A stretch of DNA of 64,000 nt from Thermoplasmata archaeon (GTDB taxonomy: Archaea; Thermoplasmatota; Thermoplasmata; Lutacidiplasmatales; UBA184): assembly GCA_028864975.1 (NCBI GenBank), contig JAGWLG010000006.1, positions 62,001 through 126,000 on the forward strand, read 5' to 3'. A program made the translations under genes and the position numbers. The stretch's first letter is position 1. Every line of letters starts with the position of its first letter. The notes under the pieces are model-generated. The model had not been told where the DNA came from. It made no database searches and worked only from the letters and a program-made list of their open reading frames with translations. Of this stretch, positions 1 through 7,910 are shown one piece after another.

Positions 1-313
1 ACCCCGCAGAACGAGCAAGGTCGGGGTGCTTGAGCATGAGTTCGGCCCAGCTCCCGTAGGTTTGCAGGCGGGCGAGCAGCGGGGCGTGGCCGCGGCGTTG
101 CTCGATCACCGAGTGCACGACCAAGGGGCTAGCCCCCTCCGTCCGGTAGAGCGTGCGGTGGACCGTCAGGGATGCCCCCGTGGGTGGTGGAGAAAGCTCC
201 GGTCCCGGGTCCACCGGGTCGCTCGCCAGCTGCTCGCCGTCAAGCTCGACGCTGCGGAACGCTTGGCCGTCCGACGTGAAGAACCCGACGGGAAGTCGGT
301 GGTGTTCGCTCAT
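1..313 (-). CDS. Hypothetical protein, C-terminus cut off by the window edge
   Basis: An open frame reads from an ATG at 313 off the left edge (104 codons visible). It starts MSEHHRLPVGFFTSDGQAF. No family is recognised; the visible part is hydrophilic, without membrane segment or signal peptide. Its ATG overlaps the TGA of the zinc-ribbon gene upstream (ATGA at 310-313), which suggests translational coupling and a shared operon. Function unknown. Confidence 0.6.
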   Translation of the reverse strand, partial: MSEHHRLPVGFFTSDGQAFRSVELDGEQLASDPVDPGPELSPPPTGASLTVHRTLYRTEGASPLVVHSVIEQRRGHAPLLARLQTYGSWAELMLKHPDLARSAG

Positions 314-858
314 GGTTGTTCCTCTTCCTCGCCCTGGACCTCCTCGATCACGCAGGAAGCGCCGCGTGGACGCCAGGAGGCAGGGCCTCCTGGACTGTCG
401 GGGACGGCCACCACCTTGATCGGCGGGGTCCGAGGGAGATGCTCAGGGATGGGTGGAGGTCGAAGGAGCTCTCGATGCGAGCTCGCTCGTCGTGAGGCTC
501 GGGAGGGGAGGGCGCGGCCACCCGCGGCGAAGAGGTCCTGCATCCGCTCGATCGGCAGAGGAGAAGGCGCGGTACGCTCGGTCCGACGGGCCGAAGAACG
601 GGTGTATGGCTCGATGCCAGACGGCCACGATGGGACGAGGGACCAACCTCCCATGACCGGCATCAGAGCGGGCAGGCGGACCGAGGGCGTGGAAGCTCGC
701 AGCATGCAGAGCGATCCGTGCGCGAGCGGCTCTTCCGGAAGAGGAGCGGCCACCACGCTTTCGCAGTAGAAGCAGTAGAGGTTCTCGAAGCTCTCGCGCC
801 GAGTCTGCTCCCCACCGCACTGTGGACACACCCTGGATCCTGGTTCGGTTCTCGACAT
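310..858 (-). CDS. Zinc-ribbon protein of unknown function
   Basis: A 182-residue protein with an N-terminal zinc ribbon: cysteines at 11, 14, 29 and 32 form a CxxC-x14-CxxC pattern (CPQCGG then YCFYCES). The rest is Pro/Arg/Ser-rich with an acidic end (EEEEQP) and shows no recognisable fold. A GGGAG element precedes the ATG. It is the first gene of a two-gene operon with the truncated gene at 1-313. Zinc ribbons of this kind usually bind nucleic acid or protein partners; no specific role can be assigned. The low-complexity C-terminal half leaves some doubt about its exact extent. Confidence 0.55.
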   Translation of the reverse strand: MSRTEPGSRVCPQCGGEQTRRESFENLYCFYCESVVAAPLPEEPLAHGSLCMLRASTPSVRLPALMPVMGGWSLVPSWPSGIEPYTRSSARRTERTAPSPLPIERMQDLFAAGGRALPSRASRRASSHRELLRPPPIPEHLPRTPPIKVVAVPDSPGGPASWRPRGASCVIEEVQGEEEEQP

Positions 859-1284
859 TCCTACGCTCCCTGGGCCAGGGGACGTGCAAACCTCCGCGAG
901 GAGGCGGAGGGGAGCACGTGTTCCCGCGTGTGCTCATGGAAATAGGGGAGACCCTTCGATTAAAGGTTGCTAGTTTGTAACAAAGTGAAGTGGATTGCCG
1001 TCAAAATGTGGCATTGCGAACGAATTACATCGTATCCATCGTGATAGCGCTGCCTTGGTGAGCCTGCGCCCCGGAGGAGCGCACGGCCATCTCTCCGAAT
1101 GGGTACGGGAGACCTTTCCCGACGCTCTGCCATCGCCGGTGACGGCTATCCGATTGGTAAGCGGCCCGTTTTCAACCTGCGAATACGTAGAAGTTGCGGA
1201 GCGAGGATCCGACCTCGAAGGCTGCACGGGCGGTCCGCCGCACGCAGGGCTGACGAGGCCTCGCTCCTATTGGAGGAATCTTTG
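859..1284. other. Intergenic region between divergent genes
   Basis: No convincing gene. An AT-rich stretch at about 955-1035 contrasts with the GC-rich surroundings and carries TATA-like words on both strands (ATTAAAGG at 959-966). It probably holds the promoters of the leftward zinc-ribbon operon and the rightward ATPase gene. A 7-bp perfect hairpin (CCTCCGC / GCGGAGG, 891-910, six-base loop) lies in the likely leader of the leftward operon. If the rightward gene starts at 1285, its leader is unusually long. Confidence 0.5.
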
Positions 1285-2850
1285 GTGTTCCTAGAGCATC
1301 TGCCCCTCGAGCTCCGAGAATTCCTCTCCATGCCCTCGACTCGGACCTTGCTTGTCCACGGAGGTCCTGGCAGTGGCCGGACCAGCCTCGGTCTGGCCCT
1401 GGCGGTGGCCTCTCCAGGTCGGAAGGTATTCTTCTCCGGACGCAACCCCGCCCAGGAGGTCCGTCGACAGTTCGGATGGCTGGCGGGGCCGGCGGGCCGG
1501 GACGTGGAGTTCCTGGACGAGAGCGAAGCCTTGCTGTCGCGGCCCCAGCATCTGCGCCTGGGTCCCACCCTTCCACGACCCGCCGGTCCGGGACGCCGCC
1601 CTTCCACGCCTCCCCCCCTACCCACGAAGGTCCAGGAGGCGCTGCCCCAGGGGCTTCGTGAGCTCCTCCTTCGCACGAACGAGGCCACGCCCACCATCGT
1701 GGTGCTGGACAGTCTGGAGGCTCTGCTCGAACACGTGCAGCGAGGCTTGAGCCGGGGCCTAAGCCGACCGTTGGGACGGGAGGACATCGCGGCGATGCTC
1801 CTGCAGGGGCTCTCGCGAACCCCGGCGCACTTCGTGCTGCTCTCCGAATCCACGGCGCCCGACCAGACCGACTACCTCGTGGACGGGCTGGTCACGCTGG
1901 ACGAGCGATCGGTCGAGGGCCTGCCGTTGCGACTGCTCACCGTCCAGAAGATGCGGGGCGCCCAGCGCAGCCACTTCCGGTACCCTTTCACGCTCGACGG
2001 GGGGATGTTCCGGACATTATCGCCGTGGGCCCCGCCTCCGCTCTCCCGCGTCGTGCTCCCCGAGCCCGAGCCAGCATCGGCCGCGAGCCCCGCGAACTCG
2101 GACGGGCTCTGGCCCGGATGTCGTGGCTATGCGGACTTCTTCGGGACGCTGGCCCCCGGGCGCCTCACGATCATCGACCAGGAGTCGACCTGCCCCGCCG
2201 AGGCCGGGGAGACGATGATCTATCCCATGGTGGCCCACGTACTTGGGCAGGGGGGACAGGCGCTGTTCATCCCGCCCCCCGTGACCTCGCCGACGGAGGT
2301 GTGGGAGATGCTGCAGAGCACGGTCCCGCGCGAGCGGCTCGTCGAGCAGCTCAAGATCGTGGTCGGCAAGCTGGAGCCCGCGCTCTTGGACGACCATCTG
2401 AGCGCCTTGACGCCGCTGGCCGCAGGTCCGAGCGGCTTAGGGGCGGGCGAGGAGTCCGAGGGGGTTCTGGTGGGAGGACGGACCCGCTCCCCCTCCACGC
2501 TCCGCAGGTTCCTTGGATCGATGGCCGAACGTCCTTCGACCAGCCTGGTCGTGGCGGAACTAGCGGGCATCGAGTCCCTGCTCTCTTCCCTCGAGGGGAC
2601 CCCCTTGTCGTCCGGCGACCTGCCGGTGGTCCTTCGTCGGGTCCTGCTGCGGCGAGGGATGCATGCGGTCATCCTGGGGGACGGCAACGACTCGCGCTTC
2701 CGTGCCCTACGACCCATCGCCCACCGTGAGCTCAGCGTTCGTCTTCACGAAGGTCAGGTCTACGTGTACGGGGTGCGTCCTCGAACGCTCCTCCTAGGAC
2801 TAAGTCACGGAACGGGGATCTCCCCCTACGAGCTCATTCGGATGGCGTGA
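1285..2850 (+). CDS. RecA-superfamily (KaiC/GvpD-like) ATPase with altered P-loop
   Basis: I chose the GTG at 1285 because GGAGGA lies seven bases upstream; the frame is open further upstream but that part looks non-coding. The 521-residue product begins with the LPLELREFL lead-in typical of archaeal RecA-like ATPases related to KaiC, RadA and the gas-vesicle regulator GvpD. The P-loop is GGPGSGRT at about 26-33, with arginine where the essential lysine is expected. A Walker-B-like strand (IVVLDSLEALL) follows near 138-148. The second half (from about 290) looks like a degenerate repeat of the same fold without a P-loop. ATP binding is therefore uncertain; a regulatory role by analogy with GvpD is inference. 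Confidence 0.6.
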   Translation: MFLEHLPLELREFLSMPSTRTLLVHGGPGSGRTSLGLALAVASPGRKVFFSGRNPAQEVRRQFGWLAGPAGRDVEFLDESEALLSRPQHLRLGPTLPRPAGPGRRPSTPPPLPTKVQEALPQGLRELLLRTNEATPTIVVLDSLEALLEHVQRGLSRGLSRPLGREDIAAMLLQGLSRTPAHFVLLSESTAPDQTDYLVDGLVTLDERSVEGLPLRLLTVQKMRGAQRSHFRYPFTLDGGMFRTLSPWAPPPLSRVVLPEPEPASAASPANSDGLWPGCRGYADFFGTLAPGRLTIIDQESTCPAEAGETMIYPMVAHVLGQGGQALFIPPPVTSPTEVWEMLQSTVPRERLVEQLKIVVGKLEPALLDDHLSALTPLAAGPSGLGAGEESEGVLVGGRTRSPSTLRRFLGSMAERPSTSLVVAELAGIESLLSSLEGTPLSSGDLPVVLRRVLLRRGMHAVILGDGNDSRFRALRPIAHRELSVRLHEGQVYVYGVRPRTLLLGLSHGTGISPYELIRMA

Positions 2851-3154
2851 GGGGAAACTCGAAACCCACGCGCGGAGGGGCCCTCGTGGCCGACGACGTC
2901 CGTCCGACAGCGCTCGAGTTCGGCCCGTCCCGCTCGCCGCGGACCCGCCTCGGGACGTGCCCTCCCCCTCCCCCATACCCCTACCCCTACTCCGCGCGCG
3001 CGAACGGGCGGGGGGGGGTTCTGAACCGGACCTCGGCTTCGAGTGTTCACCTCGGCTTAAACGTCCCGGGTCGGGTGGATGGAGGTAGCGATCGAAGCGA
3101 ACGTGGAAGAGAAGCCGAACGAAACAACGAGATCAAGAAGGAGATCAAGAGACC
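2851..3154. other. Intergenic region with C-rich tract
   Basis: Non-coding between two rightward genes. It holds a pyrimidine tract at 2960-2987, a run of nine or more G near 3010, a TATA-like CTTAAAC at about 3055-3062, and a leader in which GATCAAGA is repeated (3131 and 3143) next to a strong AAGGAGAT ribosome site for the small gene at 3155. Confidence 0.5.
2960..2987 (-). repeat. Potential G-quadruplex motif
   Basis: Five C-runs of 3, 5, 5, 4 and 4 bases separated by 1-3 bases on the plus strand give the complement five G-runs with very short loops, which fits the canonical G-quadruplex pattern. It lies about 110 bases after the ATPase stop codon. A role in termination is possible but not shown. 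Confidence 0.5.
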
Positions 3155-3301
3155 ATGAGCGCCATGTTGAACCTGGTGGGACTGCTGACCCTACTGTCGA
3201 TGAGCGCCGTACTGCTGAACGGGGCGGGGATACCGGTCGGGGCTATCGCCCACGCGACCGCGGGATATCTCCAAGGGCTCCTCCCGTGGAACCTCCCGTA
3301 A
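3155..3301 (+). CDS. Small hydrophobic (single-span) protein, 48 residues
   Basis: ATG at 3155 preceded by AAGGAGAT (3138-3145), one of the best ribosome sites in the window. The product (MSAMLNLVGLLTLLSMSAVL...) has one hydrophobic stretch of about 20 residues at 5-24, then a Gly/Ala-rich segment, and ends PWNLP. It is probably a one-span membrane peptide. No family is recognised. A TATA-like CTTAAAC about 95 bases upstream would give a leader of some 70 bases. The strong ribosome site and hydrophobic pattern favour a real gene; lack of a known homologue is the main doubt. Confidence 0.55.
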   Translation: MSAMLNLVGLLTLLSMSAVLLNGAGIPVGAIAHATAGYLQGLLPWNLP

Positions 3302-3339
3302 GGGACGCAAGACGGGGTCGACCGGACCGCGCTTCCGGT

Positions 3340-3633
3340 CTATTCGGAGGGCGGGGGAGTGACGGGCTTCGGGGCCCCCCGAAGCGCCGGGTGTTCCCTG
3401 GGGGCTGTTCCCGGAGGCATCCCGCTCGCCCCCTCCACGATGTCGAGGTCCTGCCAGTTCACCCCGACGGTGACGACGTGGAACCTGACCTTGAGCGTGT
3501 AGTTGGCGAGCTTCCCTACGACCAACCCTTCGGTCCCCTCGACCAAGCCAGGGTTCATGACCGTCAGGTCCTTGGTGAGACGAACTCGCGTCTCCCCAAA
3601 CTTGACACGAGCCAGCTCACTTCGATCCTTCAT
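3340..3633 (-). CDS. Conserved-looking small protein, 97 residues
   Basis: I place the start at the ATG at 3633 (MKDRSELARVKFGETRVRL), because TTAAAGG (complement of 3656-3662) sits about 26 bases upstream, as expected for a leaderless archaeal transcript. The first 65 residues alternate hydrophobic and charged residues like a small beta-rich domain; the last 30 are Pro-rich. No family recognised. It diverges from the small gene at 3757. Confidence 0.5.
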   Translation of the reverse strand: MKDRSELARVKFGETRVRLTKDLTVMNPGLVEGTEGLVVGKLANYTLKVRFHVVTVGVNWQDLDIVEGASGMPPGTAPREHPALRGAPKPVTPPPSE

Positions 3634-3756
3634 GCTCGGGCGGCTGCCTACCTCGCCTTTAACCCTTTCTTCGCCGAGGGAGGCGGCTCGGTCGAGGATT
3701 GCGAGCGCCGAAAGCCCTTTTATGAACCCCCCCTTCGCCGCTCGGGTAGCATCCTT

Positions 3757-3954
3757 ATGACGGAGGCGGTCCGCAGGACCGACAAGACGGTCCACCTCCG
3801 GATCGACCCGCATGACGAAACCACCACCCTTGAGGACGTCCTCTCCAAGATCACCGAGCTCCAGCGCAAGCACCCCGATCGTGAGGTCTTCTTCGACGGG
3901 GACGAGTACGCGATCTGCTCCCGCCCCAAGCGTCTCCGTCGTCCCGCACGCTGA
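3757..3954 (+). CDS. Small acidic/basic protein of unknown function, 65 residues
   Basis: ATG at 3757 with a TATA-like CCTTTTATG at 3716-3724 upstream and no Shine-Dalgarno. The product (MTEAVRRTDKTVHLRI...) has a beta strand, a helical stretch (LEDVLSKITELQRKH) and a second strand (REVFFDGDEYAIC). It is compact and globular-looking but not assigned to a family. Its 3' end overlaps the apparent 5' end of tpiA, which has no other good start, so the two genes are probably translated from one message. Confidence 0.55.
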   Translation: MTEAVRRTDKTVHLRIDPHDETTTLEDVLSKITELQRKHPDREVFFDGDEYAICSRPKRLRRPAR

Positions 3955-4651
3955 CCCCACGGCTCCCCTAGGCGCCCCCCTGCTGCTCCTGAATCTCAAG
4001 GCCTACACCGGTTGTCTCGGTCCCGGGGCGATGCGGATGGCCCGGTCGCTGGAGAAGCTCGGGCAGGAGCACCAGGTGGCCGTGGCCATTGCCGCCGCTG
4101 CCCCCGACCTGGGGACGCTCGCCGAAGCGGTCTCCATCCCGGTCCTCGCTCAGCACGCCGACAACCACCCTGCAGGGGCAAGCACAGGCTGGATGGTCCC
4201 GGAGTCGCTCCTCGCCTCCGGGGTCCAGGGCAGCCTGCTCAACCATTCGGAGCATCCCTTGGAACCTCTCGACATGGCGCTCACGGTGGAGCGGCTCACC
4301 GAGGTGGGCCTAACGCCTGTGGTCTGTGCGCGTGAAGAGCAGGAGGCTGCTCTCTTCGCCCAAACGTCACGCCCCCCATACTTGGCGGTCGAGCCCCCCG
4401 AGCTCATTGGGGGCAAGGTCTCGGTCTCCCGGGCAAGGCCTGACATCATCAGCCATTCGGTGCTTTCCGTCCGCCGTGCATCGCCCGGCACCCACGTCCT
4501 ATGCGGCGCGGGAGTGCAGGACGGGGAGGACGTGCGGATCGCCCTCGAGCTGGGAGCGGAGGGGATCCTCGTCGCCAGCGCGGTAACGACCTCGCCCGAC
4601 CCTGAGAAAGCGCTGAAGACGCTCCTCTCGGGCTTCAGCGAACGACGCTAG
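3881..4651 (+). CDS. tpiA: Triosephosphate isomerase (archaeal type)
   Basis: Interconverts dihydroxyacetone phosphate and glyceraldehyde 3-phosphate in central carbon metabolism. Family hallmarks: NLK (Asn38 and catalytic Lys40), NHSEH with the catalytic His at about 122, LAVEPPELIGG with the catalytic Glu at about 171, and the phosphate-binding end GILVASAV. The start is uncertain: archaeal enzymes begin just before the NLK motif, yet the first usable in-frame codon upstream is the GTG at 3881, inside the 65-residue gene before it. That gives roughly 30 extra N-terminal residues. A non-standard start near 3980 is the alternative. It converges with carbamate kinase and overlaps its 3' end by 17 bases. 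Confidence 0.9.
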   Translation: MRSSSTGTSTRSAPAPSVSVVPHADPTAPLGAPLLLLNLKAYTGCLGPGAMRMARSLEKLGQEHQVAVAIAAAAPDLGTLAEAVSIPVLAQHADNHPAGASTGWMVPESLLASGVQGSLLNHSEHPLEPLDMALTVERLTEVGLTPVVCAREEQEAALFAQTSRPPYLAVEPPELIGGKVSVSRARPDIISHSVLSVRRASPGTHVLCGAGVQDGEDVRIALELGAEGILVASAVTTSPDPEKALKTLLSGFSERR

Positions 4652-5621
4652 CACGCCTCTTGTCCGGGGCACGGGACTCGACGATGGTCCCGGCCGTCCC
4701 CTGGAGCGCGTGGGCAAAGTGTTCCGCATCGGTGATCAGGGCCCTCCGCCCGCCGTCGCTGATGAACGAGAGCGCCGCCTCGACCTTCGGGCGCATACTT
4801 CCCTCCCCGAACTCTCCCCCTTCAAGGTACGTACGCAGCTGCGACGCTGCGACACGTCCGAGTCGCCGCTCCCTCGGGGTTCGGAACCCTATGGAGACAT
4901 GGTCCACATCGGTCAGGATGGCGAGCTCGTCGGCTCCCAGGGACCGAGCGAGGAGCGCCGCGGTACGGTCCTTGTCGATCACCGCCTCCACCCCTTCGAA
5001 CCGCCCCCCGGCCTTCGCTACGACCGGCACGCCCCCGCCTCCAGCGAGGAGCAGGACCATCCGACGACCGAACCCCTCTTCCAACATCCGTCGCAGCACC
5101 GGTCCTTCTACGATCCGCTGTGGGTGAGGGGATGGGACAACCCGACGCCACCCACCTCGGGCCATGTCGTGGACCATCGTCCAGCCCCTCTGCTTGGTCA
5201 GCAGTCTGGCCTCGTTGTCCGAGTAGTACCTCCCGATGGGCTTGGTGGGATGCGCGAAAGCCGGGTCCTTCCCGGAAACCTCTACCCGTGTCACGACCGG
5301 GATCACGGGACGAAGGACCCCGGAGCGGCTCAAGGCGTAGCCGAGCTCCTGCTGGAGGAGGTAGCCGATCCAACCCTCGGTCGCGGCACCGAGCGCGTCG
5401 AGCGGGAGGGGGGCCACCTCCCGCGTGGCCTCCTGTTGGAGCAACAGGTTCCCGACCTGCGGGCCGTTCCCGTGGGTCAGGATGATCTCGGTGCCTTTCG
5501 AGGCCATGCGGGCGAGGGGGGCCACCACGCTCCGGGCGTTCTCCCGCGCCTCCTCCCAGGTCCCCGCCTCGCCCGCCCGCGAGATGGCGTTCCCCCCGAG
5601 GGCCACGACGATGCGGGTCAC
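4635..5621 (-). CDS. arcC: Carbamate kinase
   Basis: Transfers phosphate between carbamoyl phosphate and ADP (ATP from carbamoyl phosphate, or the reverse). It belongs to the amino-acid kinase fold. Visible hallmarks: VVALGGNAI at the N-terminus, LTHGNGPQVGN, the substrate-loop region around HPTKPIG, AGGGGVPVV, VIDKDRTAALLA and LTDVDHV. Length 328 residues is near the usual 310-320. The GTG at 5621 is chosen because GGAGG lies six bases upstream and the family motif follows directly. No arginine deiminase or ornithine carbamoyltransferase is nearby, so the source of carbamoyl phosphate is not shown. It shares an AT-rich promoter with purB. Confidence 0.92.
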   Translation of the reverse strand: MTRIVVALGGNAISRAGEAGTWEEARENARSVVAPLARMASKGTEIILTHGNGPQVGNLLLQQEATREVAPLPLDALGAATEGWIGYLLQQELGYALSRSGVLRPVIPVVTRVEVSGKDPAFAHPTKPIGRYYSDNEARLLTKQRGWTMVHDMARGGWRRVVPSPHPQRIVEGPVLRRMLEEGFGRRMVLLLAGGGGVPVVAKAGGRFEGVEAVIDKDRTAALLARSLGADELAILTDVDHVSIGFRTPRERRLGRVAASQLRTYLEGGEFGEGSMRPKVEAALSFISDGGRRALITDAEHFAHALQGTAGTIVESRAPDKRRASVVR

Positions 5622-5658
5622 CCTCTTCCTCCGAGAGCTCCCGCGACCGTCGGGGGGG

Positions 5659-5667
5659 TTAATAAAC
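5659..5667. promoter_or_regulatory. Shared TATA element between arcC and purB
   Basis: TTAATAAAC is the only AT-rich word in this 65-base gap. It is 25-28 bases before the purB GTG on the plus strand and about 40 before the arcC GTG (which has its own Shine-Dalgarno) on the minus strand, so one element could serve both directions. Confidence 0.6.
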
Positions 5668-5686
5668 AAGGTCCGTTCCCGGCGGC

Positions 5687-7069
5687 GTGAAGGGCCCCGA
5701 AGAGGACCTGGTCTGTCCCCTGGAGTTCCGTTACGGACCCGAGAAGGTCCGAGCGCTCTTCACTCGCCGTGCGCGACTCTCTCGCTGGCTCAGGGTCGAA
5801 TCGGCTCTCGCCCAGGCCCTCGCGGACGAGAAGCTGATCCCCCCCGACGCCGCCAAGGCGATCGCGCGGGCGGCCACCCCAGAGCTCGTCAAGCTCGAGC
5901 GCGTGGACGAACTGGAGCGGGAGACCCGCCACGACGTCATGGCCCTCTCTCGTGCGCTCGCCGAGAAGAGCGGCGAGGGGGCGCGCTGGGTGCACTTCGG
6001 GGCGACCTCGAACGACATCCTTGACAGTGCTCTGGGGCTCGAGCTCCAGGAGACCGTTGCGGTCCTCGACACCTACCTCACCTCGCTCATCGCCGCGCTC
6101 CTGGACCAGGGCGAGGCGCATCGAGGGACGGCCATGGTAGGGCGGACGCACGGCCAGCACGCGGTCCCTTTCACGCTGGGCTACAAGTTGGCCGGCTTTG
6201 CGGCCGAGTTCCTCCGGCATCGCACCCGGCTCGGAGAGCTCGCCCCCCGTCTCGCGGTGGGCAAGATGTCCGGGGCGGTCGGTACGGGCGCCAGCTTCGG
6301 TGAGCACGCGTCGGCCGTCGAGGACCGTACGATGAAAGGTCTGGGACTTTCGGCCGAGCCCGCCCCGACGCAGATCGTGGCGCGCGACCGCCTGGCGGAG
6401 CTGGTGAACTGGATCGCCCTGGTTGGCTCGAGCGCGGACCGGCTCGCGACAGAGGTCCGCAACCTCCAGCGGAGCGAGATCGGGGAGTTGGGCGAACCTT
6501 TCGACGAGGTCTCCCAGGTCGGCTCCTCGACCATGGCCCAGAAGCGGAACCCGACGAACGCCGAGAATATCTCGTCCTTGGCACGGCTCTTGCGGGCCTT
6601 CGCAGGGGTCCCCCTTGAGAACATGGTGCAGTGGCATGAGCGGGACCTCGCCAACAGCGCGAACGAACGCATCGTGCTCCCCCATGCGGTGCTGCTCCTC
6701 GCGGAGATGCTGGAACGGCTCACCACCATCGTTCGAGGGCTTCGTGTCGATCCTTCGCGCATGCGAGAGAACCTGGAGTCGAGCGGCGGCGCGGTGATGG
6801 CCGAAGCGCTCCTCCTGGCGATGACGGAGCGGGGGGTGCCCCGGGCGGAGTCGCACGAGGCGGTACGGCAGCTCACGCGGGCCCTCCCCCACGGGGATGC
6901 CCGCGCCCTCCTCGCGCGGGCCCGTGAGAACCAGGCCGTGGCGCGGTGGTTCTCGAAAGGCGAGCTCGAGCGGCTCCTTGACCCGGAAGCCTACGTGCGG
7001 TCCTCCGAGCGGAAGGCCGCCCGCGTCCTGGCCTCTCTACGGAAGGAGCTTGCCCGGCCCTCCCCGTGA
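5687..7069 (+). CDS. purB: Adenylosuccinate lyase
   Basis: Cleaves adenylosuccinate to AMP and SAICAR to AICAR, releasing fumarate, in purine synthesis. It belongs to the fumarase/aspartase superfamily. The three conserved regions are present: HFGATSNDILDSALG (residues ~103-117), GRTHGQHAVPFTLG with the catalytic His (~147-160), and the signature loop SSTMAQKRNPTNAEN (~282-296). At 460 residues it has normal length. The start is a GTG at 5687 directly downstream of the shared TATA box, consistent with a leaderless transcript. The KEOPS gene pcc1 follows 31 bases after the stop. Confidence 0.95.
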   Translation: MKGPEEDLVCPLEFRYGPEKVRALFTRRARLSRWLRVESALAQALADEKLIPPDAAKAIARAATPELVKLERVDELERETRHDVMALSRALAEKSGEGARWVHFGATSNDILDSALGLELQETVAVLDTYLTSLIAALLDQGEAHRGTAMVGRTHGQHAVPFTLGYKLAGFAAEFLRHRTRLGELAPRLAVGKMSGAVGTGASFGEHASAVEDRTMKGLGLSAEPAPTQIVARDRLAELVNWIALVGSSADRLATEVRNLQRSEIGELGEPFDEVSQVGSSTMAQKRNPTNAENISSLARLLRAFAGVPLENMVQWHERDLANSANERIVLPHAVLLLAEMLERLTTIVRGLRVDPSRMRENLESSGGAVMAEALLLAMTERGVPRAESHEAVRQLTRALPHGDARALLARARENQAVARWFSKGELERLLDPEAYVRSSERKAARVLASLRKELARPSP

Positions 7070-7100
7070 GCGGACAGGTCCGCCCGCGAAGAACGCCGAA

Positions 7101-7364
7101 ATGAAGTGGAGCGCGGAGGTCACCGTCGGCCCGCTGGGGGAGTCGCTCGCGTCAAGACTGGTCGCGACCCTCCTCCCTGAATCGGGCGACGAAGGAGTTC
7201 CTCATACCCGGACCGCGGTCGAGCTCCTTTCTGGAGGCGTCGTCCAGCTACGGTTCCGGGCCGAGACCACATCCGCGCTGCGCGCGGCGCTCAACGCCCA
7301 CCTGCGGTGGGTCCAGCTGGCCCTGCGGGTGGACGGGCTCTCCCGCCGCTCTCCGCGGACGTAG
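7101..7364 (+). CDS. pcc1: KEOPS complex subunit Pcc1
   Basis: An 87-residue protein matching the Pcc1/CTAG family: beta strands, then the helix signature SALRAALNAHLRWVQLALRV near the C-terminus (archaeal homologues read ...RAALNSYLRWI). Pcc1 is the dimerisation subunit of KEOPS, which makes the universal tRNA modification t6A at position 37. ATG at 7101 gives the usual family length. It probably belongs to the purB transcript. No other KEOPS subunit is in the window. Confidence 0.75.
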   Translation: MKWSAEVTVGPLGESLASRLVATLLPESGDEGVPHTRTAVELLSGGVVQLRFRAETTSALRAALNAHLRWVQLALRVDGLSRRSPRT

Positions 7365-7425
7365 AGCCTTCCCCCGCGTCGGTCCGCGACCTCGGACGAG
7401 CGCGGCCTCCGCCCGTTCGCGAGCG

Positions 7426-7803
7426 CTATCGAGAAGGGGTACGGAACGCGGACTCCAGGATGAACAGGATGCCCGCGATCACACCGAGGATGGCTCCGAT
7501 CACCACGATGACGTAGGCTCCGTGGCCCCCCGCAAAGAACCAGGTGATCCCGGAGAGGACGAGAACGACCACGCCCCCCACGGCCTTGTCCGGTGGCGGA
7601 TGGGATCGCGCGTACCCCGTAAAGATCAGGATCAGGATACCGAGCACGAAATCGATGATCCCGGAGTAGAGCAGTCCCACGAGATCGTAGCCGTTCCAGG
7701 TGGCGACATCGAGGATCGTCCCGATGAGCGCTCCGAGGAGGACCCCGATGATCACCAACGCTCCGGCGAGGACCCCCAAGAGCGTCGCCAGGTTGCCGCG
7801 CAT
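7426..7803 (-). CDS. Four-span membrane protein of unknown function
   Basis: A 125-residue integral membrane protein with four hydrophobic helices (about 8-30, 40-62, 75-92, 97-117) separated by short loops. The loop after helix 2 carries YARSHPPP. It has no charged catalytic residues inside the membrane and no signal for a known transporter. Similar small tetraspan proteins are common in archaea but lack assigned function. It is transcribed alone, against prefoldin. Confidence 0.6.
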   Translation of the reverse strand: MRGNLATLLGVLAGALVIIGVLLGALIGTILDVATWNGYDLVGLLYSGIIDFVLGILILIFTGYARSHPPPDKAVGGVVVLVLSGITWFFAGGHGAYVIVVIGAILGVIAGILFILESAFRTPSR

Positions 7804-7878
7804 GACCCTCGACCGCCGACCCGAATGCCCACATCTAGGTTCTGGTCCAAAGGCATGGGAGGCGACGGCCCTCCAAAT

Positions 7879-7889
7879 CCTAATTACGG
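7879..7889 (+). promoter_or_regulatory. TATA element of prefoldin beta gene
   Basis: CCTAATTACGG centred about 27 bases before the ATG at 7911; no Shine-Dalgarno follows, so a leaderless message is likely. Confidence 0.55.
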
Positions 7890-7910
7890 GGGTCCGCTCG
7901 AGGCCGCTCG

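Noticed and set aside
310..937. Overlapping open frames on both strands around the zinc-ribbon gene
   Set aside because: High GC opens long frames on every strand; only the frame with CxxC pairs, a ribosome site and a coupled neighbour looks like protein.
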